From Chimonanthus salicifolius (Eukaryota > Streptophyta > Magnoliopsida > Laurales > Calycanthaceae): a stretch of 64,000 bases of DNA. The position numbers and the translations under genes are program-made. The stretch spans positions 20,628,448-20,692,447 of the forward strand of contig CM023539.1 in NCBI GenBank assembly GCA_013350335.1, given 5' to 3'. The notes below the pieces were generated by a model that saw only the letters and a list, made by a program, of their open reading frames with translations, was not told the origin of the DNA and did no database searches. Shown here one piece after another: positions 1 to 10,582 of the stretch; position 1 is the first letter of the stretch, and each line of letters begins with the position of its first letter.

Positions 1-1190
1 CTCATTCTACCTAGCGAGAGGGAAACCAATGTAGCAAACCCAGGTTCTCCTAGTGTATTAAAAATAGTTGGGTTTCCAGCAGAATAAATGATGCAGAGCA
101 TACTTTGGCCTTGCTATTTTTGGTTATGCTATCACCGTTCCATGCTATTTCCCCCATATTGCTATTTTATTTTCGTGTGTTTTTTTTAGCTATTTTCTTT
201 TTTAGTGAAGGGCACATTAGTCATACGATTCTTATCAGTTTATATAAGGCCCTCTTGTTGTATTCGAAAGATTGATGAATAAGATTGTATTGTTTTCGCA
301 AAATACCTCTCGAAGGTGCGATGATGATTTGGTGGAGAGAATCCACTAGACTTGGTGAGAAACCAAGAGGGCTTGAAGCTAGGTACACATCTATCTTCCT
401 CTATCTCTCTTCTTGTCTCTTCTTTCTTCTTTTCCTTTTCTTTACCTGTTACCGAAATCCATATTCCTCTGTGAACTCCCAAAGACCCTCTACTGCTACC
501 GTGCCTTTGAAACCCCATACCTGTTTTGTAACCCCTTCCTGGATACCCATACTTTGTCGCCACCCCCTATAAACCACACCTTGCTGCACAAACCTCCCCA
601 TAGATCCATTGTTGTCGCCAACCCCTCTATTCCCTTTCGCCGCCCCTTTCTTGTGCCTTTGCAGGCTGCTGCAACCCCCTTTTGGATTTCCCTATTTTTG
701 CTCCTCTCCTTTAGCCCTCTTAAGAACTTTGCCACCCCTTTAAACCTCAATACCCTTTGTCGCCTCTTGATCTAGCAGTCACTCGATCAAAGCCCAGACC
801 TCCATCTCCACCAACAAGTTTCTAGAACCCTTCGAACCTTCACCGTCTCTGAACCTTATCCAGTTTGAAGCCACCTTCGTTTCTTTCCTTTGTTTTAAGG
901 ACCCCACCACCTTTTACCCCTTCTTTTAACAAATCAGCCTTCCAAGTCCTTCACTTCTTGTTGACCACCATTGACCCGGTTAATCCCTTTAATACATTAT
1001 CTTTTTAGACCCCATTATTCTCATTAACACATTATATTTGTAGGATTTGCATGATTATGTGTGGTAATTTTATATTAATTAATTGCATATATTAATTGGT
1101 ATTTAATTTCAGTCCATATTAGATCTGGGGTGCATTATTTTCACCTCTTTTAATATTTAGGGAACCACAGTTAGGCATTTGGGGTTACCC
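1..1190. other. Unassigned region with a TATA-like site and pyrimidine tract
   Basis: No protein domain was recognised. A TATA-like stretch (TTTATATAAGG, about 239-249) is followed 100-200 bp later by a long pyrimidine-rich tract (about 385-460), the arrangement expected of a plant promoter and leader or of an LTR. The open frames here are low in complexity (Ser, Phe, Leu, Pro-rich on +, Lys/Arg-rich on -) and look like by-products of the pyrimidine bias. From about 1000 it becomes AT-rich intergenic DNA. It could be an old LTR, but no second copy is in the window. Confidence 0.3.
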
Positions 1191-1537
1191 TATTCCTTGT
1201 CGTGCGTAAAGAAAGTAGAGAAGTGTCTCCTCCACTTTGCAGAGATCTTCTTGTCCAGTAACTCCGCTTCTTCAGTTGAATTGAGGGTAACCAATTAGCA
1301 ATTCACCCTTAGCGCCTTAGAAACCATGGCCCCAGCTTCGGATACAACTTTGCAGAACTCACTGATGTTAAAGTTCCCAATAGGTTTGACCACCGACGAT
1401 TTAGACAAACACTCTTATGTCTTTGTAGCTACCTCTAATCATAGACTCAAAACATGGTGTTGTCATTGCACAATTGTCTTCTTTACCAGCCTTGGAAGAT
1501 ACTCCCACCACACTAGCCTAGGTACGAGCTCCACTTA

Positions 1538-1885
1538 TCATCCCTTTTTTTCCATGTAAAAATTCTCATCTAGAATAACTTTCCTATTATTCTCTGAAGT
1601 AGCATCTACGGTTCTCTTCCCAATAAGACTGCCACCATTTTGATTCCTTGTATACTGAGCTATTTGCACCTTCAGCCTTCGATTCTCCAGCACCATCCCA
1701 TTGAGCCCTGCGATTGCCCTTTCACCTTGAGATCTGTAAGCCATCTTTACAAAAACGAAGGTCTTTTTTGCTGAATCCTCCTTACAAGGTATGAAAACAT
1801 CCCTAACCACTCCCCATCTTTTGAATAAAGCCTGCAACCAACTCCTTGTTGTGTAAGATCAGGAAAATTATTGACGAATAGCATG
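1538..1885 (-). pseudogene. RRM (RNA recognition motif) protein fragment, frameshifted
   Basis: The minus strand encodes most of an RRM fold. An RNP2-like stretch (LFVNNF) is read just inside 1885. It is followed by the helix, the strand GVVRDVFIP, an RNP1-like stretch (KKTFVFVKM) and the closing AIAGLNGMVLENRRLKVQIA. The RNP2 part is in a different frame from the rest, so there is a one-base indel near 1845-1855. RRMs of this type occur in plant RNA-binding proteins and in reverse-transcriptase-associated plant ORFs. The coding sequence stops where a Copia LTR begins (1891), so the 5' part was probably displaced by that insertion. Downstream on the minus strand (about 1538 down to 1200) only stop-filled remnants follow. 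Confidence 0.6.
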
Positions 1886-1890
1886 ATGTG

Positions 1891-2136
1891 TGTAGAATAA
1901 GAGACTGAAGAAAAGAGAAGATGAAGATGGAGAATGGAGAAGAAAATTCTCTCTATTGTTTTTGTATCTTCCTCTTAGAGGATACATCAGTAAATAAGAA
2001 AAAATGAGACAATTAAAGAACAAAAAAGGAAAATGCAATAAGAGAAATCTTATCTACATTAAATCATACAACCATACAACTGACTTTCCAAAATAGGATT
2101 AGTCTGGTCAATTATCTTGTATTGAGTCCCATAACA
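1891..2136 (-). repeat. Copia-1 3' LTR
   Basis: It begins TGTAGAATAAGAGAC and ends ATAACA. Immediately to its right, on the minus strand, is a polypurine tract (reverse complement of ctccccctcaagtt, 2137-2150), as expected for a 3' LTR of a minus-strand element. It resembles the LTR of the complete Copia element at 6136-6420, including the GA-rich start and the CTTGTTTGTAT-like box, but is clearly diverged. The exact left end was set by that comparison. The 5' LTR is missing. Confidence 0.65.
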
Positions 2137-2143
2137 CTCCCCC

Positions 2144-2653
2144 TCAAGTTGGTTCGAAGATGTATGACAAACCCAGCTTGCCAATAACTGAAGTGAGTTG
2201 ATGTCGAGGAACAAACTTTGTCAATATATCTGCAAGTTGATCTTTAGAGTGCGGATGAAGAGTGACAAGTCGGCCTTCAGAAATATGTTGTCGAAGAAAT
2301 TGACAATCAACTTCAATGTGTTTGGTCCTCTCATGAAAGACCGGATTGGAGACGATGTTGATGGCCGCCTTTTTGTCACAGAACATAATAAGTGGATCAA
2401 CGGGAGCAAACCCCAACTTTGTAAGAAACTGACGGATCCAAAGTAACTCAGCCGTAATATTAGCCATCGCACGATACTCTACTTCAGCACTACAGTGAGC
2501 AACAACAGTCTGCTTCTTGCTACACCAACATACTAAATGAGAGCCCAAGAATACACAATAACTAGTAGTGGAGCGGCAATCATCTGGAGAGCCGGCCCAA
2601 TCTGCGTTGGAATAGCCACGATCTGAGAGGGAAGACTGTCGTGCAAAGAACAA
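2144..2653 (-). pseudogene. Copia-1 RNase H domain
   Basis: An open frame of about 170 residues matches the C-terminal RNase H domain of Copia polyproteins. Visible marks are YSNADWAGSPDDCRSTT near the start, SAEVEYRAM, the FCDKKAAI stretch (FCDNQAAI in most copies) and HIEVDCQFLRQHI. The ORF is intact from SDRGYSNADW to its natural stop beside the polypurine tract. It is joined to the upstream RT by a segment with stops, so no complete polyprotein can be made. Confidence 0.8.
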
Positions 2654-2859
2654 CCCTCGGCCTCGATGAGCTTTAAGATAGCGAAGGATGCGGAAGACAA
2701 CATGTAGATGGGTATCCCGTGGATACTGTATGAACTAGCTAACCACACCAACTGCATATTATAAATCTGGCTGGGTGATTGTGAGGTAAATCAGTTTCCA
2801 TATCAACTTCTGATAAAATGCAGGATTATCAAGAGGGCTCCCGTTTAAAGCCGATAACT

Positions 2860-3665
2860 TTGTGTTGACATCTATGGACTGTCAGCAGGTTTGCATCCAG
2901 AGTAGGCAGCATCCTGTGGGAGATCAAGAGCATACTTCCGCTGAGTTAAAGAGAGTCCTCGAGAAGAACGAGCGACTTCAATACCAAGAAAGTAACGCAA
3001 CGTCCCCAGATCTTTAATATCAAACGTGCGCCTTAGATACTCTTTGAATGTAGAAATGTCTGCAGCATTATTACCTGTGAGAACAATATCATCAATATAC
3101 ACCACTAGAATCATTACCATAGAGTGAAGATGGTAGATAAAAACTGAGTGATCCATATGACATCTAGAGAAACCATAAGGCAATAAAGCACTACTGAACT
3201 TCTCAAATCAGGCTCGTGGGGACTGCTTGAGGCCATAAAGAGCTTTTCGGAGTCTATTGACAGAGTGGGGCTCCCCCTGATTGACAAACCTCGGTGGTGG
3301 GAGCATATATATTTCATCTTGGAGATCACTATGAAGGAATGCATTCTTCACATTTAATTGATGAAGGGGCCATTCATGAGTAGTGGTAATGGAAATCAAG
3401 ATCCGAAAAGAGGTAATCTTGGCCACAGGTGAGAAGGTTTCCTGATAGTCCGCTCCATAAGTTTGCATGAAGCCTCTGGCAACCAGACGACCCTTATACC
3501 TGACAATGGATCCATCTGGATTATGTTTCAGGGCGAATACCCATTTGCAACCAACTAGAGTCTTTCCTGGAGGGAGAGGAACCGTATCCCAAGTATGATT
3601 TTTTTCAAGAGCAGTTAATTCCTCATCTATAGTTGCTTTTTAGGAGGGATTCCGAAGGGCAGTGT
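2860..3665 (-). pseudogene. Copia-1 reverse transcriptase
   Basis: Read on the minus strand it gives HTWDTVPLPPGK, then the fingers/palm sequence with GCKWVFALKHNPDGS and DYQETFSPVAKITSFR, the catalytic LVVYIDDIVLTG (YIDD codons at 3088-3099) and the thumb region DLGTLRYFLGIEVA. Unlike the neighbouring complete Copia copy, both active-site aspartates are kept. Single-base stops interrupt the frame near 3207 and 3641. This is the RVT_2 family. The protein is not expressible as one chain. Confidence 0.8.
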
Positions 3666-4390
3666 CAATCCTCTTGAGAATCTTAATGTTGTCCAGAGCT
3701 ATGAGAAAACTGTGATAGGAAGGAGAAACAACGTGATATGACACAAATTGAGCAAGAGGATGACTTGTATAAGTACGCTTACTTTTTCGAAGTGCAATGG
3801 GAAAATCAATCTCTTCAGTGGTGGATGGATTTGGACTAGGGGCAGAGGAGGTGGTGGCATCAATTGGAAGTGGAGGCCAGGGCTGCTTGCGCTGATACAC
3901 TATAATGGGCTTGGCAGTGCTAGAAGGACTTGTATCTGTTGGACCCGTGTCTAGAAGGAGAAGAGGTAGAACTGGTTAGGGAGAAGAGGGAGAAGAAACA
4001 AATGGTGCGGAAAAGTAGGGGACTGTTTCAAAAAAGGTGACATCCATGTAGCTTTTATGGAACGGGGAATAGCCCAAGAAAACACATCGGACGGCCTTGG
4101 GAGAGAGTTTATCACCAGAAAATTGGTGAACAAAGTAGACACACCCAAAGACATGTGACTATGGATGGTTTTGTATAGGGTGATAAGATCAATAAGTGAT
4201 TTGCCTATTAACACACGGGATTGCATGTGGTTGATAAGATAACATGAGGTTAAGATTGCTTCAGGCCAATACGATTGTGGGACATGCATAGTAAAGAAAA
4301 GAGAGCGGGCTACCTCAAGTAGGTGTCAGTTCTTTCGTTCGGCTACACTGTTTTTCACGGGAATAATGACTTAAGTGTCTCATGGAGAAA
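3666..4390 (-). pseudogene. Copia-1 integrase C-terminal part and linker
   Basis: The minus strand gives MHVPQSYWPEAILTSCYLIN, the standard Copia integrase C-terminal motif, followed by a decayed stretch and a Pro/Ser/Thr-rich linker leading to LRKSKRTYTSHPLAQFVSY, the usual join to RT. The catalytic D-D-E core is missing. Several frame changes occur between 3950 and 4290. Confidence 0.7.
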
Positions 4391-4689
4391 AGGACTTCAA
4401 GTAAAAAGTCTTCGCCTGTATGGTAAAACCCTAAAATAAAAAGCACGACTTGAGGAAAGTGAAAGAACGAAAGAGAAAAAAGAGGAAATGCGAAGAATTG
4501 GTGGCGGAAAGGAGGAGAAATGAAGGAGAAGAAGGAAGTGGAAGGAAAAGAGGAAATGCGAAGAACTGGTGGAGGAACGGAGGAGAAACGAAGGAGAAAA
4601 AGAAAGAAGTGGAAGAAAAACCAGGTAGAATTTCCCTTCTTCCTTTCCCTTTCCCTTTCCCTTTCCCTTTCCTTTTACACTTCCTTCTT
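4391..4689. repeat. Purine-rich low-complexity DNA and (TTTCCC)n microsatellite
   Basis: GAAGGA-type purine repeats run from about 4450 to 4620. They are followed by about five TTTCCC units (about 4642-4675). The Lys/Glu/Arg-rich open frames across this stretch are consequences of base composition and are not called as genes. Confidence 0.7.
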
Positions 4690-4869
4690 CCATTTGAATC
4701 GCACGAGACAGCGATTCACTGGGTTGACTCGTACGATTTGCGAGTCAACCCAAGAATCACACGGTTTTCTTTTTCTTGCGATTTACACTACAATTTGACT
4801 CGTTTTAGGTCTTGATTTGATTCGAATCACATGATTCGAACCGTGAATAATGCGATTTCAACAACATTG
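4690..4869 (+). mobile_element. Right end of a hAT-type element (same family as 23492-24803)
   Basis: The sequence ends CGATTTCAACAACATTG at 4869. Reverse-complemented it starts CAATGTTGTTGAAATCG, matching the terminal inverted repeats of the elements at 21227 and 23492. The interior has subterminal repeats (GATTCGAATCACATGATTCG). The left end and an 8-bp duplication were not found, so this may be a truncated copy. It abuts a Gypsy integrase fragment at 4870. Confidence 0.5.
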
Positions 4870-5252
4870 GTATTGTGACTTCCTCGAACTCAACAAGGAA
4901 TGGAAATGTTTTCGTCGTGGTGGATCAATTTACGTAGATGTCTCAATTCATTCCATGCAAAAAGACTATGGATGTTGGACACGTGGCATGACTCTACATC
5001 AGGACGTGGTTAGATTGCATGGTATTCCTAAATCCATCACTTCAAATCGAGATACAAAGTTTATGAGTTACTTTTGGAACCATCTTTGGTGGTGGCTTAG
5101 AATAGAATTAAAATTCAGTATTGTGTATCACCTGCAAACAGATGGCCAGGCCGAGGTGGTTAATTGAAGTCTATGAACTTGTTGCGGAGTTTAGTAGATG
5201 AAAGACCGAGCAATGGGATGTGCTCTTGCCTCATGAAAAATTTGTCTACAAT
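4870..5252 (+). pseudogene. Gypsy-A integrase fragment, 5' half
   Basis: The plus strand reads with frame changes as a Ty3/Gypsy integrase: NVFVVVD near 4907, then [20 protein letters not shown], a decayed FWNHLWWWL stretch, [19 protein letters not shown] and a TGA stop at 5165-5167 where most copies continue with RSL. The second catalytic Asp (SDRDTKF in most copies, here SNRDTKF) sits in a mutated context. The gene is broken after VYN at 5252 by a DNA transposon and resumes at 12490 in the same reading of the protein (NNS...PFEIVYGINP). Confidence 0.75.
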
Positions 5253-5630
5253 AATGAAGCACGGATACTTCGAAACCTCTCGAGTATCCGTGTCGGGTAC
5301 GTTTCCGACACGGATACAGCCGGATACGGTTCGGATACATATCCAATTAATTAAATATTTTTTTAAATATGGATACGCCCCGATATGTCACTCGGATATG
5401 CCCGGACACACGTGACAATCCCGGACACGCCCGGGACACGGTTTTTTTTATTTTTTATTTCTAAGCCCGGACACGCGTGTTTTCGCCTTTTTTTTTTATA
5501 AAAAAAATAGGGGTTTTTGTTAAAAAGGGGCTGTACCTAACCCTAAGGAAGCCTAAAGAACTGAAGACAAAAGAAAGGAGAAGGAGAGGAAAGAACAAAG
5601 GAAGGAGATGATAGAGAGGTATGGTTTCAG

Positions 5631-5635
<5 letters not shown>

Positions 5636-5680
<45 letters not shown>
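5636..5680. repeat. (CT)n microsatellite
   Basis: About 22 uninterrupted CT units inside the TIR transposon, followed by a C-rich stretch with no confident coding content. Confidence 0.95.
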
Positions 5681-5687
<7 letters not shown>

Positions 5688-6135
5688 TTCATTTTCTTCT
5701 CCTCTAGGCATCGCCATAACCTCCTCTACCCATCCCTGCCCTTTCGCCACCCTCCCAGAGACATCCTAAACCCTGTCGCCACCTCCCATATTCCCTCCCT
5801 GTATTTCCACGACCTCCAAAACCACTCCCAACTGCGGCCGTTCTCTCCTTTGACCTACCCTCTGTAGCCGTGATCACTTATAAGCGCTCTTTACCCTTTC
5901 CGCTACCTGTTTTAGAAACTTTTTCGGCCAGACGGCTTGAGTTTCCCCTGTCGTCTGTGCCTAGAAGGCTCTATCCTAACCTGTATCAGGTTCGTCCATC
6001 TCCCATCTTCATCCCCTGTCCCTCTTCTATACCCTCTTCTTCTATTCACCCAAACCCCTACCGAACCCAAGTTCAGTCCTTCACCCACCATCTTCTTCCC
6101 TCCATTCAGCCCACTTATCACACCACCGTACAGTC

Positions 6136-6420
6136 TGTTGAATAATAAACAAAATATAAGAAAAATAAGAAGAAGAGAGATGGAGAATAATTCTTCTCTT
6201 GTTTGTATTCAATTCTATATTCCAAACTGTGGTGTTGTACATGTATATATAGGAAATAAGGGAGCTAATCGTGTAGACCAAAAAGGAAAATAATAATCTA
6301 AAATCTCATTACAGACTATTAGACACGTAATCTAGTTGGTCTTGCAATATATATTGAACTTGGACATTTTCTGTCCCACAATACAAGAATGATATCCAAA
6401 TTGGATCGGGTCCCACAACA
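6136..6420 (-). repeat. Copia-2 3' LTR
   Basis: Starts TGTTGAATAATAAAC and ends GGTCCCACAACA. It carries a TATATATA box about 110 bp from its left end (on the minus strand CTATATATACATG). The polypurine tract follows directly at 6421. It pairs with 11460-11747. Confidence 0.95.
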
Positions 6421-6427
6421 CTCCCCC

Positions 6428-6905
6428 TCAAGCTGGATCGAAGATATCGAGTAATCCCAGCTTGCTAATAGCCGAATCAAGTTGAGCACGGGGAACAGGC
6501 TTCTTGAAAATGTTGGCAAGTTGATCAGATGACCTCAGATGAGGAGTGACTAGTCGACCTTCTGAAATATGTTGGGGAAGACAGTGACAATCAACCTCAA
6601 TGTGCTTGTTCCTCTCATGAAAGACCGGACTGGAGGCATTGTTGATGGTTGCTTGATTGTCACAGAACATGATAAGAGGGTCAATAGGGGCAAATCCCAA
6701 TTCTGTAAGAAACTGACGGATCCAAAGTACTTCAACCGTAGTACTAGCCATTGCACGATACTCAGCTTCAGCACTAGAGCGAGCAACCACAGACTGCTTC
6801 TTGCTACGCTAGCATACCAAATGGGAGCCTAAGAAGATGCAATACCCTGTGGTAGAGCGACGGTCATCAGTAGAGCTTGCCCAATCTGCATCGGAGTAAC
6901 CACGG
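6428..6905 (-). pseudogene. Copia-2 RNase H
   Basis: The minus strand shows RGYSDADWASSTDDRRSTTGY, then a stop at the LVC-(stop)-RSKKQS position, then SSAEAEYRAM, FCDNQATI, HIEVDCHCLPQHI and DQLANIFKKPVPR. A further stop separates it from RT at about 6920 (where the RT frame ends GLFFA). The acidic residues of the RNase H site (SDADW, AEAEY, FCDN) are kept, but the frame is interrupted. Confidence 0.85.
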
Positions 6906-6922
6906 ACAGGTAGGGAAGTCTG

Positions 6923-7972
6923 TCAAGCAAAAAACAATCCCTGTCCTGGATGAGATTGAATATAACGGAGAATGCGAAAGACAATACGAAGATGAGTATC
7001 ATGAGGAGCTTGCATGAATTGACTGACCATACCAACAGCATACGATAAATCAGGTCGAGTGATAGTGAGGTATATCAATTTTCCAACCAGCTTTTGATAA
7101 AATGAAGGAGAATCTAGAAGAGTCCCATTGGAAGCAGATAGCTTGGTGTTGGTATCAAGTGGAGTGTCAGCTGGTTTGCACCCTGAGTACCCGGCATCGT
7201 GGATGAGCTCAAGAGCATACTTGCGCTGAAATAAAGTGAGTCCTCGGGATGAATGAGCAACCTCAGTACCAAGAAAGTAGCGCAAGGGGCCCAGATCTTT
7301 AATGGCAAAGGTGCGGTGAAGATATGCTTTGAATGTAGATATGGCGGTTGCATCATTACCAGTAAGAACAATATCAACCACATATACCACCAGAAGCATG
7401 ACCACACTGGAACGACGATATATAAAAATCGAATGATCCATCTGACATCTAGAAAAACCATAAGGCAATACAGCACTGCTGAACTTCTCAAACCAGGCCC
7501 TTGGAGATTGCTTATGGCCATAAAGAGCTTTACGGAGTTTGCAGACAGACTGAGACGCCCCCTTCTTAAGAAACCCGGGAGGAGGAAGCATATAGACTTC
7601 ATCTTGTAAATCACCATGAAGGAAGGCATTCTTCACATCAAGCTGATGAAGAGGCCAAGCATTGGTGGTGGCAATAGAAATTAGAATTCGAACAGAAGTA
7701 ATTTTGGCCACAGAAGAGAACGTTTCCTGATAGTCCACCCCATAAGTTTGTGTGAATCCCTTAGCAACCAACCGAGCCTTATAGCGAGCAATTGACCCAT
7801 CTAGATTATGCGTCAAGGCAAATATCCACTTGCATCCAACTGGAGTCTTACCTGGAGGAAAATGAACCATATCCCAAGTATGATTGGATTCGAGGGCCAC
7901 CAACTTTTCATCAATGGCGGCCTTCCAAAAGGGGTCTCGAAGTGCAATGTCAACCCTCTTGGGAATCTTCAC
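6923..7972 (-). pseudogene. Copia-2 reverse transcriptase with inactivated active site
   Basis: A 349-residue open frame covers nearly all of a Copia RT (RVT_2): TWDMVHFPPGKTPVGCKWIF, DYQETFSSVAKITSVR, WPLHQLDVKNAFLHGDL, GFSRCQMDHSIFIY, then LLVVYVVDIVLTG, DLGPLRYFLGTEVA and the TRPDLSYAVGMVSQFMQ tail. The catalytic YVDD box reads YVVD: codon 7376-7378 (minus strand GTT) replaces the first aspartate with valine. That Asp coordinates catalytic metal in all known RTs, so this copy should be unable to polymerise even though the frame is otherwise open. It overlaps the upstream integrase frame by four bases. Confidence 0.9.
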
Positions 7973-9204
7973 ATTGGCCAGAGCGGTGAGGAAGCTGTGA
8001 TAGAAAGGAGAAACAACATGATAGGAAACAAATAAAGCGGATGTAGAGTATAAGAACGTTTACTTTTTCGAAGGGCTATGGGAAGGTCAGACTCAGCAGC
8101 ATTGGGCGAATCTGGACCTGGGGCAGAGGTGATAGTGGCGTCTGCTGGAGGTGGAGTCTGGTGTTGCTGGCGTCGATATACCAAAGGAGGCCTAGGAGTG
8201 CTAGCCGGAGTAGAGCAAGGTGGAGTAGTAGTTGCAGAAAGGAGAGGTAAAACAGGAGAGGAAGAGGTACCAGATGGATTAGAAAAACAGGGGACTGTCT
8301 CAAAGAAGGTGACATCCATAGATACATAGGTTTTGCCAGTGGTAGGGTTAAGACATTTGTAGCCTTTGTGAAATGGTGAGTAACCCAAAAAAGTGCAACG
8401 CACAGCACGAGAGGAAAGCTTATCGCCAGAGAACTGGTGAACAAAGCACGCACATCCAAAAATATGTAATGGTAGAAGAGGAATATGGGTATGGAGTGAG
8501 AGAAGGTGAACATGCGATTTGTCTGACAACACAAGGGATGGCATGCGGCTAATAAGGTAACAAGATGTCATGACTGCTTCAGGCCAGTATGAGTGGAGAA
8601 CATGCATGGTAAAGAGGAGAGATCGAGCGACCTCAAGAAGATGTTTGTTTTTTCTTTCTGCTACACCATGCTGCTGAGGGGTATACGGACATGACAATTG
8701 TGTATCAACACCATGCTCGTGCAAAAAATTAATAAAGGAATGAGATAAATATTCCCTCCTGTTATCACTTCGCAGAGTTTTAATTTTCAGATTAAAGTGA
8801 GTGGCAACCCAATTATAAAATGTGCGAAAATGATCAAACACTTCAGACTTTTGTTTCATGAGATAAATCCATGCCATTCTTGAAAAATCATCAATAAAAG
8901 ACACAAGATATCGAAAACCAGTGCAAGATAGAGATGGGGATTGCTAAACATCAAAATGAATAACAGAAAATAAAGAAGATAAACTTTTATTCATAGATGA
9001 AGGAAAACAAGTTCTAATATGTTTGCCATATTGGCAAGGTTCACACTCAAAATGCTGAAATGATAAAGAAGGAACAAGCTTCCGTAAAACTGAATCACAC
9101 GGATGGCCAAGCCGGCAATGCCACAACCACACATCAGACGAGGATGAGGTCGAGTAGGTTGCAGAAGCACATGTTGGATCTATCAAAAAAGTATAGCCCT
9201 CCAT
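7969..9204 (-). pseudogene. Copia-2 integrase
   Basis: In order on the minus strand: the GAG-pre-integrase zinc site (LWHCRLGHP...CEPCQYGK, HHCC type); a stop where most copies read HSDVWGP (here HFDV-stop, about 8944); the catalytic core with FIDDFSRMAW, TLRSDNRREYLS and GVAERKNKHLLE supplying the D-D-E residues; WPEAVMTSCYLI; and a Pro/Ser/Thr-rich linker to RT. The motif after the second Asp is NRREY, where NGGEY or NGTEY is usual. The C-terminal linker runs into the RT start with a short overlap. Confidence 0.85.
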
Positions 9205-9545
9205 CCCTCACGTCCACCACCAATCACCTGCCTCTTGGTCAGATCCTGAAAGATACAATGAGAGGGAAAAAAGTGGCTGAGCAATTAAACTACTTAGTGA
9301 CTGCACTAATAGAGAACAAATTACGAGATAAATGAGGGACATGTAGCACAGATGGAAGGTGCATGGTGGAAGAAAGCAGAATAGTTCCTTTTTCAGCAAT
9401 GGTAGTAGATGAACCATTAACTAATCGAACATTACCATAGGAAACAGGAGAAATGGACGAGAAAATAGTGGACATACCAGCCATGTGATTAGTGGCACCG
9501 GAATCGATGATCCAAGAATGAGAGGAGGTATGATTGGCAATGGCC
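9205..9545 (-). pseudogene. Copia-2 aspartic protease
   Basis: The minus strand reads HSWIIDSGATNHMAGM, with the retroviral-type protease active site DSGAT encoded at 9491-9505. It is followed by LPSVLHVPHLSRNLFSIS, the second conserved protease motif. After SAVTK there is a TAG stop (near 9290), and the remainder up to the zinc site at 9204 needs at least one frame change. Confidence 0.8.
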
Positions 9546-10582
9546 CAGTACTTGGAGTAGAGGAGACAACATTGGAGATCTCGGGGTGTTGAAGACGATC
9601 CAGTCGTTGTAACAATATGTTAAAGTCCTGACGAGTCACGGGAGCACCATCACGAACCTCATCAGAGGAGGAAGTGACAGGAGTGGCAGCAGAGACATTT
9701 GCTTGCTTCGGACGCTCATGTAGTTTATAACAGAAATCCACATAATAGTTTGTCATCTTACAATAAGTGCAGAATCGAGACCCCTTCTTTTGAGGACCTT
9801 TGCCTGGAGGACCAGGAGGCCCCCCTGCTAGAGAAGGCATGGGAGGATGAGAGGTCACTAAGGCAGAGCGTTCAGCTAGCACATGAGTCATGATTAAGCG
9901 TCGTCGATCATCACGGAGTAAAGCAGAGTAGACCTCTTCCAGAGATGGAAGTGGGCATTGTCTGAGCAACTGGGCCCTAATAGGTTCAAACTCATGGTTG
10001 AGACCAGCCAATAACTCAAAAACCCGTCGGCAAGAAAGGAGTTGCGGATGTAGAACGGCATCATCAGAAGAGATAAACTTAACTGCTTCAAGTTGATCCA
10101 ACTCAAGACAACATGTCTGTAACTTGGAATAGTACTGGATCAGAGAGCTCCCCCTGTCGGACATGGGAAGCAGTCTGATATAACTCATAGAGGCGGGCAA
10201 AATTATCACCATTTGAATATAAGGCCTTAATGGTGTTCCATACATCTTTGGCCATGGGAAGTGTATATACGATCCGACGAATATAATCCTCTATGGAGTG
10301 AAGGAGCCAAGATTGCACCAAGGAATTGTTGGCTTTCCAGGTGCGATAGGAGGAGTCGGTCTTGGCGGGTTCAGGAGCAGTTCCATCAATATAATCAGAC
10401 AACTGTTTGGCGTTAAGAAACGTTTTCGCGGAATGAGACCATTGGAAGTAATTTGTCTCATGCAATAGGACGGTGGTGATCTTCCCAATATGAGTGGGTC
10501 CAGAGGAAGCCATATCAGGGAGGGAGGCAACATTAGAGTGCGTAGAAGACACAATCTCAGGCTGTTCTGAAGATGAGGCCAT
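9546..10582 (-). pseudogene. Copia-2 Gag, frameshifted, with altered zinc knuckle
   Basis: Gag starts at an ATG at 10582 (MASSSEQPEIVSS) and runs in one frame to about 10165. It includes NYFQWSHSAKTFLNAKQL and the UBN2-type segment with DVWNTIKALYSN. It then continues in a second frame (SSLIQYYSKLQTCCLELDQL onward) to a CCHC zinc knuckle, CTYCKMTNYYVDFC, at about 9740-9785. The invariant histidine of CX2CX4HX4C is tyrosine here. The frame change lies near 10150-10165. Gag would normally form the particle shell and bind the RNA. This copy cannot make it in one piece. Confidence 0.85.

Larger units (their letters stand above)
1891..4390 (-). mobile_element. Copia-1: truncated Ty1/Copia retrotransposon
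   Basis: Minus-strand element keeping its 3' LTR, polypurine tract, RNase H, reverse transcriptase and the C-terminal part of integrase. Integrase homology, judged against the complete copy at 6136-11747, fades between 4300 and 4390. Gag, protease, the integrase catalytic core and the 5' LTR are absent. The breakpoint is followed by purine-rich simple sequence. The LTR lies directly against an RRM gene fragment, suggesting that it inserted there. Confidence 0.8.

Noticed and set aside
4642..4675. Interstitial telomere repeat
   Set aside because: The unit is TTTCCC, not the plant telomere TTTAGGG.
4397..4815. Basic Lys/Glu-rich ORFs on both strands
   Set aside because: Purine repeats open several frames at once; composition artefact.
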